DNA of 64,000 nucleotides from positions 62,001 to 126,000 of the IMG/VR virus record IMGVR_UViG_3300025319_000005; one strand, written 5' to 3'. Source of the stretch: a virus. The notes under the pieces were generated by a model. It ran no database searches, was not told the origin of the DNA, and saw only the letters and a program-made list of their open reading frames with translations. Below are positions 14,838 to 21,928 of the stretch, in pieces. A program made the position numbers and the translations under genes. Position 1 is the first letter of the stretch. Each line of letters begins with the position of its first letter.

Positions 14838-14874
14838 TAATGTACTATACCAAAATTAAAAGACAGGTGTTACA
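14838..14874 (-). promoter_or_regulatory. Phage promoter motif, copy 23
   Basis: Leader 34 nt to the ATG at 14809. Confidence 0.78.
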
Positions 14875-14877
14875 CTT

Positions 14878-15162
14878 TTAAAACAATTTATTGTACTTAT
14901 TTTCGTAGGTAACAGGGAGAACTATCTCTCTTTCAAAAACATCAAACCACGTAGTATCAGATAATTCATGAAAATCGCCATCTCCAGTAATTTCGTCAAT
15001 CACTTTTAAATCTTCTTCAAGCACTTCTGCGTTTTTAGTACCTTCGTGTATTATATCAACAACGGATTTTACTTCGGCTTTAACTTCTTCAATACTATTA
15101 TGAACAGTTAAGCCGTGTTCGCCTGATTTGTGGCTCATAAAAAGAATAAATACCTTTTTCAT
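14878..15162 (-). CDS. Hypothetical protein (94 aa)
   Basis: Second gene of the unit headed by 15174..15425. Starts MKKVFILFMSHKSGEHGLTV, a beta strand plus histidines, then an acidic region. Function unknown. Confidence 0.75.
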   Translation of the reverse strand: MKKVFILFMSHKSGEHGLTVHNSIEEVKAEVKSVVDIIHEGTKNAEVLEEDLKVIDEITGDGDFHELSDTTWFDVFEREIVLPVTYENKYNKLF

Positions 15163-15173
15163 TTTGTTTGGTT

Positions 15174-15425
15174 TTAGTTATAAGCAAAATTTCTGTTTTT
15201 ATTGATAGCGATGGTCATCAGAACAATTTTTTCAGTAAAGTGCATTTTATATTTTTGTTCTAATAATGTACCTTCTGAATCAATCACTTCCAATTCTTTT
15301 TTATCATTCAAATTTTCAGCAGTTGCATATCTTTCGTTTATTTTTTTAAACTCTTCTAATAGTTTCGCTTCTTTTTCAACAATTTTAACTATTTTTGCTT
15401 CTAAATTTTGTCCGTTGAGTAGCAT
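15174..15425 (-). CDS. Predicted coiled-coil protein (83 aa)
   Basis: Mostly K/E/L/I heptad-like sequence (E-A-K-I-V-K-I-V-E-K-E-A-K-L-L-E-E-F). Leader 52 nt. Function unknown. Confidence 0.73.
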   Translation of the reverse strand: MLLNGQNLEAKIVKIVEKEAKLLEEFKKINERYATAENLNDKKELEVIDSEGTLLEQKYKMHFTEKIVLMTIAINKNRNFAYN

Positions 15426-15471
15426 GATGTTTTAGATTTAGTTGGTTTATAATGTGATACTTTGTTGTTTG

Positions 15472-15508
15472 CAATGTACTATACCAAAAGAAATTGTATT
15501 GCGTTACA
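15472..15508 (-). promoter_or_regulatory. Phage promoter motif, copy 24, double box
   Basis: A second TGTAAC sits at 15524-15529, 16 nt upstream, and carries the stop codon of 15525..15734. Confidence 0.75.
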
Positions 15509-15524
15509 ACTTTATTGAACTATG

Positions 15525-15734
15525 TTACACAAATACAATATTATGTTTCTTTGCCCAAGACTTAGCACGTTGTTCTGCCTTATCTATTTCAGAAGTAAAG
15601 CATTTAATAAATCCCCAAGCCTGTCCTACTGGAACAATTCTTGACCGTTGAACATTCCACATTCCACCTCTCCAATGAATATAATCAGTAAGAAGGTAAT
15701 ACTTTTGAACTTTGATTTCTGTTTTCGTTTCCAT
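15525..15734 (-). CDS. Hypothetical protein from leaderless mRNA (69 aa)
   Basis: Start codon fused to its promoter. Short basic protein (METKTEIKVQKYYLLTDYIH) with Trp-rich centre W-R-G-G-M-W and a positively charged C-terminus. Function unknown. Confidence 0.76.
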   Translation of the reverse strand: METKTEIKVQKYYLLTDYIHWRGGMWNVQRSRIVPVGQAWGFIKCFTSEIDKAEQRAKSWAKKHNIVFV

Positions 15735-15770
15735 AATGTACTATACAAAAAAGAATTTAATCGCGTTACA
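15734..15770 (-). promoter_or_regulatory. Phage promoter motif, copy 25 (leaderless, cluster head)
   Basis: TATAGTACATTATG; first promoter downstream of the dyad at 15840. Confidence 0.8.
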
Positions 15771-15839
15771 GAAATATTAGAATAGTTGGCGGATGTTTCT
15801 GGAGGAGAAGCCCGTCCAGTAAGGATTTAAACAGATTTT

Positions 15840-15921
15840 GATATACGTAAAATCCAATTAAATTCCTGTCACGAAAAGAATTTAATTAGTGACAGGATTT
15901 CGGATTTATATTTCGTATATC
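15840..15921. repeat. Nested dyad element, copy 4 of 13
   Basis: GATATACG/CGTATATC with inner GTCACGAA/TTAGTGAC (one arm base changed). Gap 15771-16112 also contains the 10-bp tandem array at 15961 and a terminator; no gene seen. Confidence 0.85.
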
Positions 15922-15960
15922 TATTTTAAAATAAAATTCATCAGCTGGTCGCCGGCTCCT

Positions 15961-16050
15961 GGGATTTTTCGGGATTTTTCGGGATTTGTCAGGATTCGTC
16001 GGGATTTTTCGGGATTCGTCGGGATTTTACGGGATTCATCAGGATTTTAC
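15961..16050. repeat. Tandem 10-bp repeat, nine units
   Basis: Nine exact-period units of GGGATTTTTC with changes mainly at positions 7-9 (gggatttgtc, gggattcgtc, gggattttac, aggattttac). Two units read GGATTTTAC, the window's over-represented 9-mer. Confidence 0.95.
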
Positions 16051-16057
16051 CAAAAAC

Positions 16058-16088
16058 AAAAAAGCCACACATTTCTGCATGGCTCTTT
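16058..16088 (-). terminator. Terminator
   Basis: AAAGCCA.../...TGGCTCTTT with the recurrent loop catttctgc. Confidence 0.7.
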
Positions 16089-16112
16089 AAATAAAATTTG
16101 CTCAACTTATAA

Positions 16113-16256
16113 CTACGCTTGATTCCCCTTAATTGTTGTGACTCGTTCGGGTATTGTATCTGGTTTCAATGCGTTTATATTTATTTGTGTATCTGTTGCT
16201 TGGATAAATTCTTTTTTAAGGTCAGCCCAAAATCCAATTCTTTCAATTTCTAACAT
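16113..16256 (-). CDS. Small hypothetical protein (47 aa)
   Basis: ATG at 16256, TAG at 16113. MLEIERIGFWADLKKEFIQA then a TDTQININA linker. Last gene of the unit beginning at 16749, before the terminator. Confidence 0.65.
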   Translation of the reverse strand: MLEIERIGFWADLKKEFIQATDTQININALKPDTIPERVTTIKGNQA

Positions 16257-16287
16257 AATATGTTTTTTTAAATAAATATGATTGATT

Positions 16288-16503
16288 TTAACGTGTATAA
16301 ATTAAACCATCATTTTTTGCCTTAAGACGTTCTTTCATGCTTCCATCTTTCTTTAGACATTCTTCAACTGGAAAATCCCGATAATGTGTTGCGCCTTCTC
16401 CAAACTTAATTTCCAATGCCGTTGGCTTTCTATGGTACGTTAATTCTTTTATATTCCTTTCTGCAAAAATTTCTTTGTCGGTAGGAAGTGCTTTCTTTTT
16501 CAT
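16288..16503 (-). CDS. Hypothetical basic protein (71 aa)
   Basis: Its start overlaps the end of 16500..16730 by 4 nt. Lys-rich (MKKKALPTDKEIFAERNIKE). Unknown function. Confidence 0.74.
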   Translation of the reverse strand: MKKKALPTDKEIFAERNIKELTYHRKPTALEIKFGEGATHYRDFPVEECLKKDGSMKERLKAKNDGLIYTR

Positions 16504-16730
16504 TTGCTTTGGTTTTTTAAATCGTCAGGAAGTCCAACACCATCAAAATTATAATTTCCTTTTTTACATTCTGCAAGTTCAGCATCACACGCTTCTCTGT
16601 ATTTCGGATGCAGTTTTTCTTTATCTATACAAGAGATACATAAAATTTCTCTGTTGAACATAGACATTTTTGTAATGTTATTGGTGGGTTCATTACACCT
16701 ATCGCAGATACCTTTTACTTTCTCGTCCAT
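16500..16730 (-). CDS. Small zinc-finger protein (76 aa)
   Basis: Four cysteines as C-x2-C (C-D-R-C-N-E-P-T) and C-x2-C (L-C-I-S-C-I-D-K-E) around residues 9-35, a treble-clef-like zinc site, followed by a helical tail. I recall similar small phage proteins of unknown role. Leader 24 nt. Confidence 0.8.
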   Translation of the reverse strand: MDEKVKGICDRCNEPTNNITKMSMFNREILCISCIDKEKLHPKYREACDAELAECKKGNYNFDGVGLPDDLKNQSK

Positions 16731-16748
16731 GACATTTTATTTTGGTTA

Positions 16749-16785
16749 TAATGTACTATACAAAAAATTAAATTGTTGCGTTACA
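16749..16785 (-). promoter_or_regulatory. Phage promoter motif, copy 26, double-box flank
   Basis: Followed upstream by AACGAAGT and a degenerate second box (gggtttcacc). Leader 24 nt. Confidence 0.77.
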
Positions 16786-16811
16786 ACTTCGTTGGGTTTC
16801 ACCACAGATTT

Positions 16812-17222
16812 TTACCCTACCTGTTTTACTTTACCACACTCTTTGCAAATCCAATGATGTTTATCGCACACTTCTGATACACCATCATCAACGTATATAG
16901 CCTTAGTATCACACTCACATTTACACCAAAAATCATCGCTTTCTTCATTTATCTCTTCGATTTGTTCTTTAGCATCGCGTTCCTTTTGTAAATTTTTAAT
17001 AACTTTCCCATCACGAACTTCAAGCGGCCATCCGTATTTAATAAAATCTTTCCCTTTAATGTTTGTTTCATTGGTTCTACGAACTCCTTTTTTGTGAGTT
17101 ATGTTATCTCTTGTCCGAGAATGTGAGCCGGAAGTTTCGCCAAAGTGTTTTTTGTCTTTATGCTTTTTGCGGTCTTTAGCAGTGTACTCTTCTCCCTTAT
17201 ATTTTTTTTTTGTCTTGCTCAT
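16812..17222 (-). CDS. Basic protein with C-terminal zinc ribbon (136 aa)
   Basis: The first 60 residues are strongly basic (K-T-K-K-K-Y-K-G-E-E-Y-T-A-K-D-R-K-K-H-K). The C-terminal 40 residues carry C-K-C-E-C...C-D-K-H-H-W-I-C-K-E-C-G, a probable zinc-binding module. Nucleic-acid binding is a reasonable inference. Confidence 0.77.
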   Translation of the reverse strand: MSKTKKKYKGEEYTAKDRKKHKDKKHFGETSGSHSRTRDNITHKKGVRRTNETNIKGKDFIKYGWPLEVRDGKVIKNLQKERDAKEQIEEINEESDDFWCKCECDTKAIYVDDGVSEVCDKHHWICKECGKVKQVG

Positions 17223-17253
17223 TTGATTTCAGTTTTACCATTAATGTTAATTA

Positions 17254-17290
17254 CAATGTACTATACGAACTTTAATTCTTTTGCGTTACA
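17254..17290 (-). promoter_or_regulatory. Phage promoter motif, copy 27, double box
   Basis: A second TGTAAC lies near 17306-17311, separated by GAAGTTCAACGAAGT. Leader 37 nt. Confidence 0.77.
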
Positions 17291-17313
17291 ACTTCGTTGA
17301 ACTTCGTTACAAG

Positions 17314-17577
17314 TTATACCATTTCTTCCACATTTGCACCTAATTCTGCTAATACATTTGAAACGCTAATCATTCTTACTGTGTCTGTTTCAGAAATACA
17401 CTCGGTGTCAATTTTGTGATAAGCAACTTCAAGAAGGGTTCCGATTTCATCTACATGGTCTTCTTCTACATACAAAGACGCTGATTCCTTCATTTGAATT
17501 CTTTCAGCTTCATTGCTCGTAAAGTAGTCAATAAAATTCTCAATTATCATTAACTTAAATTCATCTGTTTTTTTCAT
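17314..17577 (-). CDS. Hypothetical acidic protein (87 aa)
   Basis: Second gene behind 17597..17755. Helical, rich in E/S/D (E-S-A-S-L-Y-V-E-E-D-H-V-D-E-I). Function unknown. Confidence 0.75.
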   Translation of the reverse strand: MKKTDEFKLMIIENFIDYFTSNEAERIQMKESASLYVEEDHVDEIGTLLEVAYHKIDTECISETDTVRMISVSNVLAELGANVEEMV

Positions 17578-17596
17578 GGCTTTATTGTTTGGTTGA

Positions 17597-17755
17597 TTAA
17601 TTTTTACTTCTCCAGATTTTTATTGCATCTTTTATAGAGTAAAACAAAAATTTTTTCCCTTGAATGTTAACAACTCCATTACTGTATTTATAAGCATAAA
17701 CGCCATTTCTAACTTTTGTTTTACTGATTGGGGTTGCGAATAAGTCAGGTTGCAT
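17597..17755 (-). CDS. Small hypothetical protein (52 aa)
   Basis: ATG at 17755, TAA at 17597; leader 27 nt from its own promoter. MQPDLFATPISKTKVRNGVY then a basic beta/helix segment ending K-I-W-R-S-K-N. Confidence 0.7.
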   Translation of the reverse strand: MQPDLFATPISKTKVRNGVYAYKYSNGVVNIQGKKFLFYSIKDAIKIWRSKN

Positions 17756-17776
17756 TTGCTTTTAAGTTTTGGTTTG

Positions 17777-17813
17777 TAATGTACTATACAAAATTAAATA
17801 ATATTACGTTACA
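17777..17813 (-). promoter_or_regulatory. Phage promoter motif, copy 28
   Basis: Leader 27 nt. The TGTAAC box contains the stop of 17809..18006. Confidence 0.8.
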
Positions 17814-18006
17814 CTTTGCCACAATTCTTTAATTCAGTTTCAGTAGCTATTTTGAATAACTCCCAAAACTGTTTGCTTTCCAATAAACACAACTGAATAA
17901 CACCAAATAACTCCAACATGGTTTTCCGATTATCTCTTTCATTCCATTCTAAAAGATAATAATAACATCGTGCAGGAACTTCTATATCATCTAAGCATTT
18001 TTTCAT
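17809..18006 (-). CDS. Hypothetical protein (65 aa)
   Basis: Helical, with several cysteines (MKKCLDDIEVPARCYYYLLE). Its leader contains an inserted hairpin (GCC/GGC) between TATAGT and a second AGTACATTATG. Function unknown. Confidence 0.74.
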   Translation of the reverse strand: MKKCLDDIEVPARCYYYLLEWNERDNRKTMLELFGVIQLCLLESKQFWELFKIATETELKNCGKV

Positions 18007-18036
18007 AATGTACTGCCGTTAGGCGTATGTTATTTA

Positions 18037-18073
18037 TAACGTACTATACGAAAAAGAATTGAGCCATGTTACA
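18037..18073 (-). promoter_or_regulatory. Phage promoter motif, copy 29, with leader hairpin (cluster head)
   Basis: Downstream half duplicated: TATAGTACGTTA, then about 20 nt with GCCTAACGGC, then AGTACATTATG at the start codon. It looks like a leaderless promoter split by a small hairpin insertion. Confidence 0.72.
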
Positions 18074-18185
18074 CGTTACGGGTGCGTTTAGGATTTTACA
18101 ACAATTAATTGCATCTAACGGATGGCGGATATACGCAGTTTTGCAGCGTTTTGCAGCGAAAATTTAAGTGATTTTAAAACTAAAA

Positions 18186-18267
18186 GATATACGTAAAATC
18201 CAATTCAATTTGTGTCACGAATTTAATTCTTTTCGTGACATAATCTCATTTTTATATTTCGTATATC
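18186..18267. repeat. Nested dyad element, copy 5 of 13
   Basis: Close to consensus: GATATACG, GTCACGAA, TTCGTGAC, CGTATATC. Gap 18074-18488 also has a repeated ttttgcagcg, a hairpin near 18308-18336 and a terminator; no gene found. Confidence 0.87.
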
Positions 18268-18357
18268 AAAATCAAAGTAAAATTCCACTGCGGAGCCTCC
18301 AGGAAATCTAAAGTTCCGGTGCTTCAGAACTTTGGGCATCAGGATTTTACCACAAAA

Positions 18358-18390
18358 CAAAAACCCCAACATTTCTGCCGGGGCTTTTTT
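18358..18390 (-). terminator. Terminator
   Basis: CCCC/GGGG around aacatttctgcc, flanked by A and T runs. Confidence 0.82.
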
Positions 18391-18488
18391 ATTAATCTTT
18401 TATCTAATATATAAGTAATCATTATTATAAATTACCTCTTGGGGGCATCTCTTGTCCGATTCATCTCGTCTGAGTTTAAGGGTTAATA

Positions 18489-18602
18489 CTAATTAACGCG
18501 AATAATGTGTTTAGCTACCAATTCAGCTACAATTACGCTGTTTATTTTTTGTATTGCTTGGTCTATTGTAAGTCCTAAAAGCAACCATTGTTTTAAGTCC
18601 AT
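18489..18602 (-). CDS. Small hypothetical protein (37 aa)
   Basis: ATG at 18602 to TAG at 18489: MDLKQWLLLGLTIDQAIQKI and a hydrophobic helical remainder. Last gene of the unit starting at 18831. Moderate confidence only. Confidence 0.55.
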   Translation of the reverse strand: MDLKQWLLLGLTIDQAIQKINSVIVAELVAKHIIRVN

Positions 18603-18632
18603 GTGATTTAATATTAAAGTTAACGTTTGAGT

Positions 18633-18785
18633 TTATAAATTGCGATTTCCACAAGTACAACAATATTTTGCTATCATTAACCTGTTAGTTTTGCAATGAT
18701 TACAGTAGTGGTTGATTTTTGCTACAACGTATTTTACTTCTGCATTGACAACTTTTGATTTGGATTTTATTTCTGTCGTTTCCAT
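18633..18785 (-). CDS. Small zinc-ribbon protein (50 aa)
   Basis: Start set at 18785 (METTEIKSKSKVVNAEVKYV) because the longer frame crosses the promoter. C-N-H-C...C-C-T-C-G-N gives a C-x2-C/C-x2-C zinc ribbon at the C-terminus. Confidence 0.73.
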   Translation of the reverse strand: METTEIKSKSKVVNAEVKYVVAKINHYCNHCKTNRLMIAKYCCTCGNRNL

Positions 18786-18830
18786 GACTTTAAGTTTTGG
18801 TTTGTAATGTACTGCCTTCGGCGGCGTTCT

Positions 18831-18867
18831 TAACGCACTATACCAAAAGAAATTGTATTGTGTTACA
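18831..18867 (-). promoter_or_regulatory. Phage promoter motif, copy 30, with leader hairpin
   Basis: As at 18037, the downstream half is split: TATAGTGCGTTA, then a GCCGAAGGC hairpin, then AGTACATTA. Leader 51 nt. Confidence 0.72.
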
Positions 18868-18876
18868 AAAACGGAG

Positions 18877-19122
18877 TTAATCCCAATCTTTTGCAAGTTC
18901 AATGTTTTCTATTAATGTTGAATTACTTTTTAACCATTGGATAGGTTCAGGACAGTTTGGAGTTTGATCGATTACTGCAACACCATAGTATTTATTGGAT
19001 TTCCAAATTTCTTTTGCTTGGTCAACTGCAGTCTTAAATGGAAGTCCAGTTGCAACTGGAACTGCTCCATGCACATCGCTTTTAAATGTGGCTATTTCAA
19101 ATTTTGTTGTGGCGTTTTTCAT
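18877..19122 (-). CDS. Hypothetical protein (81 aa)
   Basis: Second gene behind 19140..19478. Contains V-A-T-G-L-P-F-K-T-A-V-D-Q-A-K-E-I-W, a helix with phage-typical Y-G-V-A-V-I-D strand after it. Function unknown. Confidence 0.75.
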   Translation of the reverse strand: MKNATTKFEIATFKSDVHGAVPVATGLPFKTAVDQAKEIWKSNKYYGVAVIDQTPNCPEPIQWLKSNSTLIENIELAKDWD

Positions 19123-19139
19123 GGTTGGTTGTTTTTTGT

Positions 19140-19478
19140 TTAAAATTTATAGTCAGCAATCTTTTCAATTTTTTCATCCAATAGATTAAAAATTTCATCT
19201 ATATAAATTTCATTAAAAATCTGCTGTATTGTTCCTTGCGTAGAAGTTAAATAAATATCAAAGGCATCCATAAAATTAAGATAAATATAAACATGACCTT
19301 TGTGGTGATGCCCATTAACTTTGAAACGCAAAGCTGATTCAGTCATTTTAGTAAAGCCATGAGCTCCCCAAGACCAAAATTTTGCTTTATGGGCATAAAG
19401 AAAATCTACAATCTCTTTATGATCCATTATTCTCCCCTCCCTTAATCCTTCAATATTTATTTTTTCTCCGATTTTCAT
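19140..19478 (-). CDS. Hypothetical protein with conserved phage/plasmid-type core (112 aa)
   Basis: Residues 33-77 (F-W-S-W-G-A-H-G-F-T-K-M then L-R-F-K-V-N-G-H-H-H-K-G-H-V-Y-I) match a family I recall from phages and conjugative elements, function unknown. The His cluster H-H-H-K-G-H could bind metal. Confidence 0.8.
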   Translation of the reverse strand: MKIGEKINIEGLREGRIMDHKEIVDFLYAHKAKFWSWGAHGFTKMTESALRFKVNGHHHKGHVYIYLNFMDAFDIYLTSTQGTIQQIFNEIYIDEIFNLLDEKIEKIADYKF

Positions 19479-19496
19479 GGTTGGTTATTTTGGTTA

Positions 19497-19533
19497 TAAT
19501 GGACTATACGAATTTTAATTCTTTCGTGTTACA
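19497..19533 (-). promoter_or_regulatory. Phage promoter motif, copy 31
   Basis: Variant TATAGTCCATTA. The box supplies the stop codon of 19529..19933; leader 24 nt. Confidence 0.78.
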
Positions 19534-19933
19534 AATCTCCTTTAATTCCAAGTTTATCTTTCCGCTCCTTTGCCATTTCTTCCAGTTTTAATTGAAAACT
19601 ACTTTTTTTCTTGGGAAGCATCCAACCGTCTGTTTGTACTGGTGCAGAAGTAGCAGAATTTTCCTTTAAAAGACGCCTATTATCTTTGTATCTGCCACTT
19701 TTAGGGAGAATTATATTTAAAATTCCTAATGCAATAATAGATGCAAGCATAGTAAGTAAAATCACAATTCCACTTGTATAAACAATCATTACTATAACAA
19801 GTATGATTTTGATTAATCCAAGCCATTCAGTTTGTGGTATCGCGTTTATAATTAGGTCATACAACAGAGTATCTAAATATATGACAAACCAAGCGCAAAG
19901 ACCTACGATAATAATTTTTAATAATGTGTTCAT
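19529..19933 (-). CDS. Membrane protein (134 aa)
   Basis: Three hydrophobic segments: residues about 5-30 (I-I-I-V-G-L-C-A-W-F-V-I-Y-L), 40-60 and 60-80 (L-L-T-M-L-A-S-I-I-A-L-G-I-L), then a basic cytoplasmic tail. Probably inner membrane; role unknown. Confidence 0.77.
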   Translation of the reverse strand: MNTLLKIIIVGLCAWFVIYLDTLLYDLIINAIPQTEWLGLIKIILVIVMIVYTSGIVILLTMLASIIALGILNIILPKSGRYKDNRRLLKENSATSAPVQTDGWMLPKKKSSFQLKLEEMAKERKDKLGIKGDL

Positions 19934-19945
19934 GTTTTTTTGGTT

Positions 19946-20239
19946 TTAAGGTTTGATTTCTATTTGTTTTGTGTTTCCGTTCCAATCTCCAATTCTCCCC
20001 TCCCATACCCTTCCGTTATATGATACGTGAGCGATGATTTTATTGTTTTCATCGAGTATCTCCCCGCCACTCCAGTTACCACTCCCCAAATCATTATTAT
20101 CAATAAAATCTCGACAAACATCACTTGCTTCTTTGAAAGACGTTACGGTAACAACTTTATTCTTTTCAGAGCCGTATAATCTTTGATTTGGATTTTGACC
20201 GAAGTCGGGATTTCCTACTGAACTTAATTTGACTTTCAT
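19946..20239 (-). CDS. Hypothetical protein with N-D-L-G-S-G-N-W motif (97 aa)
   Basis: The segment D-N-N-D-L-G-S-G-N-W-S-G-G followed by I-A-H-V-S-Y-N-G-R-V-W matches a small protein family common in phages and plasmids with no assigned function. Leader 26 nt. Confidence 0.8.
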   Translation of the reverse strand: MKVKLSSVGNPDFGQNPNQRLYGSEKNKVVTVTSFKEASDVCRDFIDNNDLGSGNWSGGEILDENNKIIAHVSYNGRVWEGRIGDWNGNTKQIEIKP

Positions 20240-20259
20240 GGAATATGGTTTTTGGTTTG

Positions 20260-20296
20260 TAGTGTACTATACCAATTTTAATTTAAGGGTGTTACA
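20260..20296 (-). promoter_or_regulatory. Phage promoter motif, copy 32
   Basis: TATAGTACACTA variant. The box holds the TAA of 20292..20561. Confidence 0.78.
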
Positions 20297-20561
20297 GATA
20301 TAATCCAATTTCTTTAATGTCCTTTTTCATTTGTTTTTCAAATGAAGTGCCCGAAACATCATATTGTTCAGACTCATCATTAAGAATTGCTACTACAATT
20401 GCTTTCGGAATAAGCATTGGATTGGAATTTGGACTCCAAGCATCAATGTCTATTGCTCCACAATTAAGAGCTTTATCAACTTTTTTCTTCGCTTGTTCAA
20501 AACTTTCTTTTAACATTTGAACTGCCAACTTTTTGATTTGAGATTTCTTTTTATTTGTCAT
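20292..20561 (-). CDS. Hypothetical protein (89 aa)
   Basis: Begins MTNKKKSQIKKLAVQMLKES, a basic helix, followed by a segment with two cysteine-free strands. Starts 6 nt after the stop of 20568..20924. Unknown function. Confidence 0.75.
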   Translation of the reverse strand: MTNKKKSQIKKLAVQMLKESFEQAKKKVDKALNCGAIDIDAWSPNSNPMLIPKAIVVAILNDESEQYDVSGTSFEKQMKKDIKEIGLYL

Positions 20562-20567
20562 GATTTT

Positions 20568-20924
20568 TTATTTAGTTTGATAAACAATTTGGTGTACTGT
20601 TCTAACTTTACCGCTTTCGAGGATTTTACTTGAACTTTCTTCTACGAAAAACACTTTGTTTTTGAACGCTTGTTTCATTAAGTTTGCTTTTTGTCTTGCT
20701 TTGCCGATTGGAACAATACCTTTTGTCCTATCACATTTATAAGTATCAATAGGTTCTCTTTGACCACTTACTTCGTTATTGTGAGTTGAAAATATTTTAT
20801 AATCTAAAGGAACAAGTATAAAATTTTCTTCTTCAACTACTTCAATGCTTTTTGTAATATTCAAATCACATATCACATCTAAGTTCAAACTATCTAAATC
20901 TCCAAATATGTCATCAATTTCCAT
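20568..20924 (-). CDS. Hypothetical protein (118 aa)
   Basis: Acidic N-terminus (MEIDDIFGDLDSLNLDVICD), basic centre with R-T-K-G-I-V-P-I-G-K-A-R-Q-K-A-N, beta-rich end. Contains GGATTTTAC at 20621. Leader 25 nt. Confidence 0.76.
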   Translation of the reverse strand: MEIDDIFGDLDSLNLDVICDLNITKSIEVVEEENFILVPLDYKIFSTHNNEVSGQREPIDTYKCDRTKGIVPIGKARQKANLMKQAFKNKVFFVEESSSKILESGKVRTVHQIVYQTK

Positions 20925-20943
20925 AGCTTTAAGTTGTTGGTTA

Positions 20944-20980
20944 TAATGTACTATACCAAAAAAAATTGGATTGCGTTACA
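20944..20980 (-). promoter_or_regulatory. Phage promoter motif, copy 33
   Basis: Leader 25 nt to 20924. Confidence 0.8.
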
Positions 20981-21212
20981 TATCAGTTAAACATAAATGA
21001 GAATTTTTAGACAAAACGTCCTTATAAAACTCCTGCTTTTCAACAATTTCCTGTTCAACTGTTTTTTCAGCTTCCCATATATCTATTTTTTTTGTTTGAT
21101 AGTAAGAAAGTTTCCAACATTTGCGGATTCCTTTAATTGCTTCTTTTTTGTTATTAGCATTAATGCTATAACAATTTGCACTTTCTGATAAATAATACTT
21201 ATATCTTTTCAT
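20976..21212 (-). CDS. Hypothetical protein from leaderless mRNA (78 aa)
   Basis: Start codon fused to TATAGTACATT. Starts MKRYKYYLSESANCYSINAN; reminiscent of small proteins in which a strand pair precedes a helix (K-K-E-A-I-K-G-I). Function unknown. Confidence 0.76.
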   Translation of the reverse strand: MKRYKYYLSESANCYSINANNKKEAIKGIRKCWKLSYYQTKKIDIWEAEKTVEQEIVEKQEFYKDVLSKNSHLCLTDM

Positions 21213-21248
21213 AATGTACTATACAAGAAAAAAACGAATTTCGTTACA
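21212..21248 (-). promoter_or_regulatory. Phage promoter motif, copy 34 (leaderless, double box, cluster head)
   Basis: ATG at 21212 overlaps the motif. A second TGTAAC (21259-21264) follows CCAACGAAGT. Confidence 0.78.
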
Positions 21249-21336
21249 ACTTCGTTGGGTTACACCACAAATATCCGTGCATAAAAACTGGGACTCCAGC
21301 CGGCGTACATCTCTGGCGTAAAAATCCTAAATATTT

Positions 21337-21418
21337 GATATACGTAAAATCCAATTCAATTTCTGTCACGAATTAATTTATTTTTGTGACAGGATTTCAC
21401 TTTTATATTTCGTATATC
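21337..21418. repeat. Nested dyad element, copy 6 of 13
   Basis: GATATACG/CGTATATC with inner GTCACGAA/TTTGTGAC. Left flank ctgggactccagccggcg is shared with copies 9 and 10. Gap 21249-21603 contains two more 9-mer copies (21427, 21489) and a terminator; no gene. Confidence 0.87.
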
Positions 21419-21505
21419 CTTATCCGGTAAAATCCTCTAGCTGGCCACCGCCTGGGGAATTTTTTTCAAGCTCTTACTTTGGGCATCAGGATTTTACACA
21501 AAACA

Positions 21506-21535
21506 AAAAGCCCCAACATTTCTGTTGAGGCCTTT
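21506..21535 (-). terminator. Terminator
   Basis: AAAGCCCCAACA/TGTTGAGGCCTTT, imperfect stem. Confidence 0.72.
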
Positions 21536-21603
21536 GTCAATAAGTTCACTCCGTATTACTCCGCAGTGCCTATTCGAGGAAAATGGTGCGCCATATCCCT
21601 ATA

Positions 21604-21858
21604 TTAAAAAAACTTAATTTCTGATTTTGGAAAATTATATTTAATACCTTGAACAATAGTTAAGTGAATAACCGCATAATCTCCATTCATATACTCTATA
21701 AGCTGTCCTACTTTTATGGCTGGACAACCAATAGTATTAACACGAAATAAATCCCATCTGTTGTTTATTTGTCCGAAATTATCTTCTTGTGTAGTTGGTT
21801 TACTCGCACAATTAAATTCATTATTTTGTATTTTTACAACTTTTTTATCTGTGTTCAT
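21604..21858 (-). CDS. Hypothetical protein (84 aa)
   Basis: Single-gene unit with a 23-nt leader. MNTDKKVVKIQNNEFNCASK, then a V-G-Q-L-I-E-Y strand pattern resembling a small beta barrel. Function unknown. Confidence 0.75.
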   Translation of the reverse strand: MNTDKKVVKIQNNEFNCASKPTTQEDNFGQINNRWDLFRVNTIGCPAIKVGQLIEYMNGDYAVIHLTIVQGIKYNFPKSEIKFF

Positions 21859-21875
21859 GGCTTTGGGTTTTGTTA

Positions 21876-21912
21876 TGTCGTACTATACAAAAGAAATTAA
21901 AACTACGTTACA
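21876..21912 (-). promoter_or_regulatory. Phage promoter motif, copy 35, double box
   Basis: Downstream half TATAGTACGACA departs from consensus. A second TGTAAC at 21928-21933 carries the stop of 21929..22210. Confidence 0.72.
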
Positions 21913-21928
21913 ACTCCGTTGAACTTTG

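Noticed and set aside
15889-16122. Rightward 77-codon frame over the 10-bp repeat array
   Set aside because: Its repetitive protein (R-D-F-S-G-F) is a by-product of the tandem repeat and a dyad; no promoter or neighbour supports it.
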